Part shown: positions 63,696 to 64,000 of the stretch, piece after piece
How positions within the stretch are numbered: the stretch's first letter is position 1
How the letters are laid out: each line of letters begins with the position of its first letter
Assembly (NCBI RefSeq): GCF_029433445.1
Contig: NZ_JAQTIC010000001.1
Span: 1-64,000, forward strand
Direction of reading: 5' to 3'
From: Lactobacillus sp. ESL0701
GTDB lineage: Bacteria > Bacillota > Bacilli > Lactobacillales > Lactobacillaceae
DNA length: 64,000 nucleotides
Notes under the pieces: generated by a model
What the model saw: the letters and a program-made list of their open reading frames with translations, nothing else
The model's database searches: none
Told to the model about the DNA's origin: nothing
Position numbers and translations under genes: made by a program

Positions 63696-64000
63696 TTAAA
63701 TTTTAACAAGTCCCATGGCAGTAAGAAACGCTAGTAGAATAAATGCTAACAAAATCAATGTGATAATAATCAAATGTCGCTTTTTATTCATTACGAGTAC
63801 CCCGGCGAATTCACGGACAATGGCATTAGGCAAGAAATAAAATCTAGTATATGAACCTACACCGTTAGCATTAAGTCCTGCTGCGCGAGCAAAAAGAGCA
63901 GCCCGAAAAATATGGTAATTATTACTGAAGAATTTAGCCCGATAATTGTTATTGCCATAATCTTTAGCCGCTATTTTACCTGAAAAGAGCATGTTCTGAT
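63696..64000 (-). CDS. DUF218/YdcF family membrane protein (3' part; continues past the window)
   Basis: The reading frame is open through the right window edge; the visible ATG at 63992 is internal. The translated end contains FFSNNYHIFRAALFARAAGL, GVGSYTRFYFLPNAIVREF and a final membrane helix, matching the C-terminal part of YdcF/SanA-like DUF218 proteins, which are involved in envelope or barrier functions. The full gene should start some hundreds of bases to the right of 64000. Confidence 0.75.
   Translation of the reverse strand, partial: QNMLFSGKIAAKDYGNNNYRAKFFSNNYHIFRAALFARAAGLNANGVGSYTRFYFLPNAIVREFAGVLVMNKKRHLIIITLILLAFILLAFLTAMGLVKI

Overview
The window is a low-GC Firmicutes chromosome segment carrying the replication origin. 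Several things point to Lactobacillus sensu stricto (the L. delbrueckii/acidophilus group): adjacent deoxyadenosine and deoxyguanosine kinase genes of the L. acidophilus R-26 type, D-lactate dehydrogenase, duplicated pyruvate oxidase, AmaP/DUF2273/Asp23 genes, and the order dnaA-dnaN-yaaA-recF-gyrB-gyrA-rpsF-ssb-rpsR-gdpP-rplI-dnaB. I cannot name the species. I see no prophage, intact insertion sequence or CRISPR array.

Layout. 1-240 is the promoter/leader region of an rRNA operon that runs leftward out of the window. 266-19.8 kb holds metabolic and accessory genes: a deformylase-like protein, a serine hydrolase, a PLD/helicase/DUF3427 protein, ExoA, a fructosamine kinase-like protein, D-LDH, ProC, two aldo/keto reductases, a HAD nucleotidase gene broken by one stop codon, a Kef-type antiporter, a beta-hydroxyacid dehydrogenase, TraX, an EamA-like transporter, tRNA-Thr, MgtC, a lipase-like protein and CsbD. 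20.0-34.1 kb is the leftward replication and ribosomal block ending in dnaA. 34.08-34.53 kb is oriC, with about nine DnaA boxes. 34.5-39.4 kb is the rightward block rpmH-rnpA-yidC-mnmE-mnmG. 39.6-45.0 kb holds two pyruvate oxidase genes behind near-identical promoters, then gnd. 45.1-64.0 kb is mostly minus-strand, hence head-on to replication leaving oriC: an MFS transporter, two purine permeases, an amino-acid ABC transporter under a partly duplicated T-box, the two deoxynucleoside kinases, an HTH/CPBP-protease/HTH membrane cassette, the Asp23 cluster, nagB, DUF2087, a MacB-like ABC exporter and the 3' part of a DUF218 gene.

Chromosome-organisation sites. Six 16-bp parS-like palindromes lie in intergenic spacers next to terminators (7951, 19584, 45052, 54543, 55915, 61193). 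Four 14-bp sites match the Bacillus Noc-binding consensus (10412, 29889, 49903, 58604), one of them exactly. This suggests a ParB-parS system and perhaps a Noc-like system around this origin.

How the genes fit together. Pyruvate oxidases, D-LDH and 6-phosphogluconate dehydrogenase describe fermentative, peroxide-producing carbon metabolism. Deoxynucleoside kinases and NCS2 permeases describe nucleoside/base salvage. GdpP, AmaP/Asp23, MgtC and the HTH/CPBP cassette concern envelope or signalling homeostasis.
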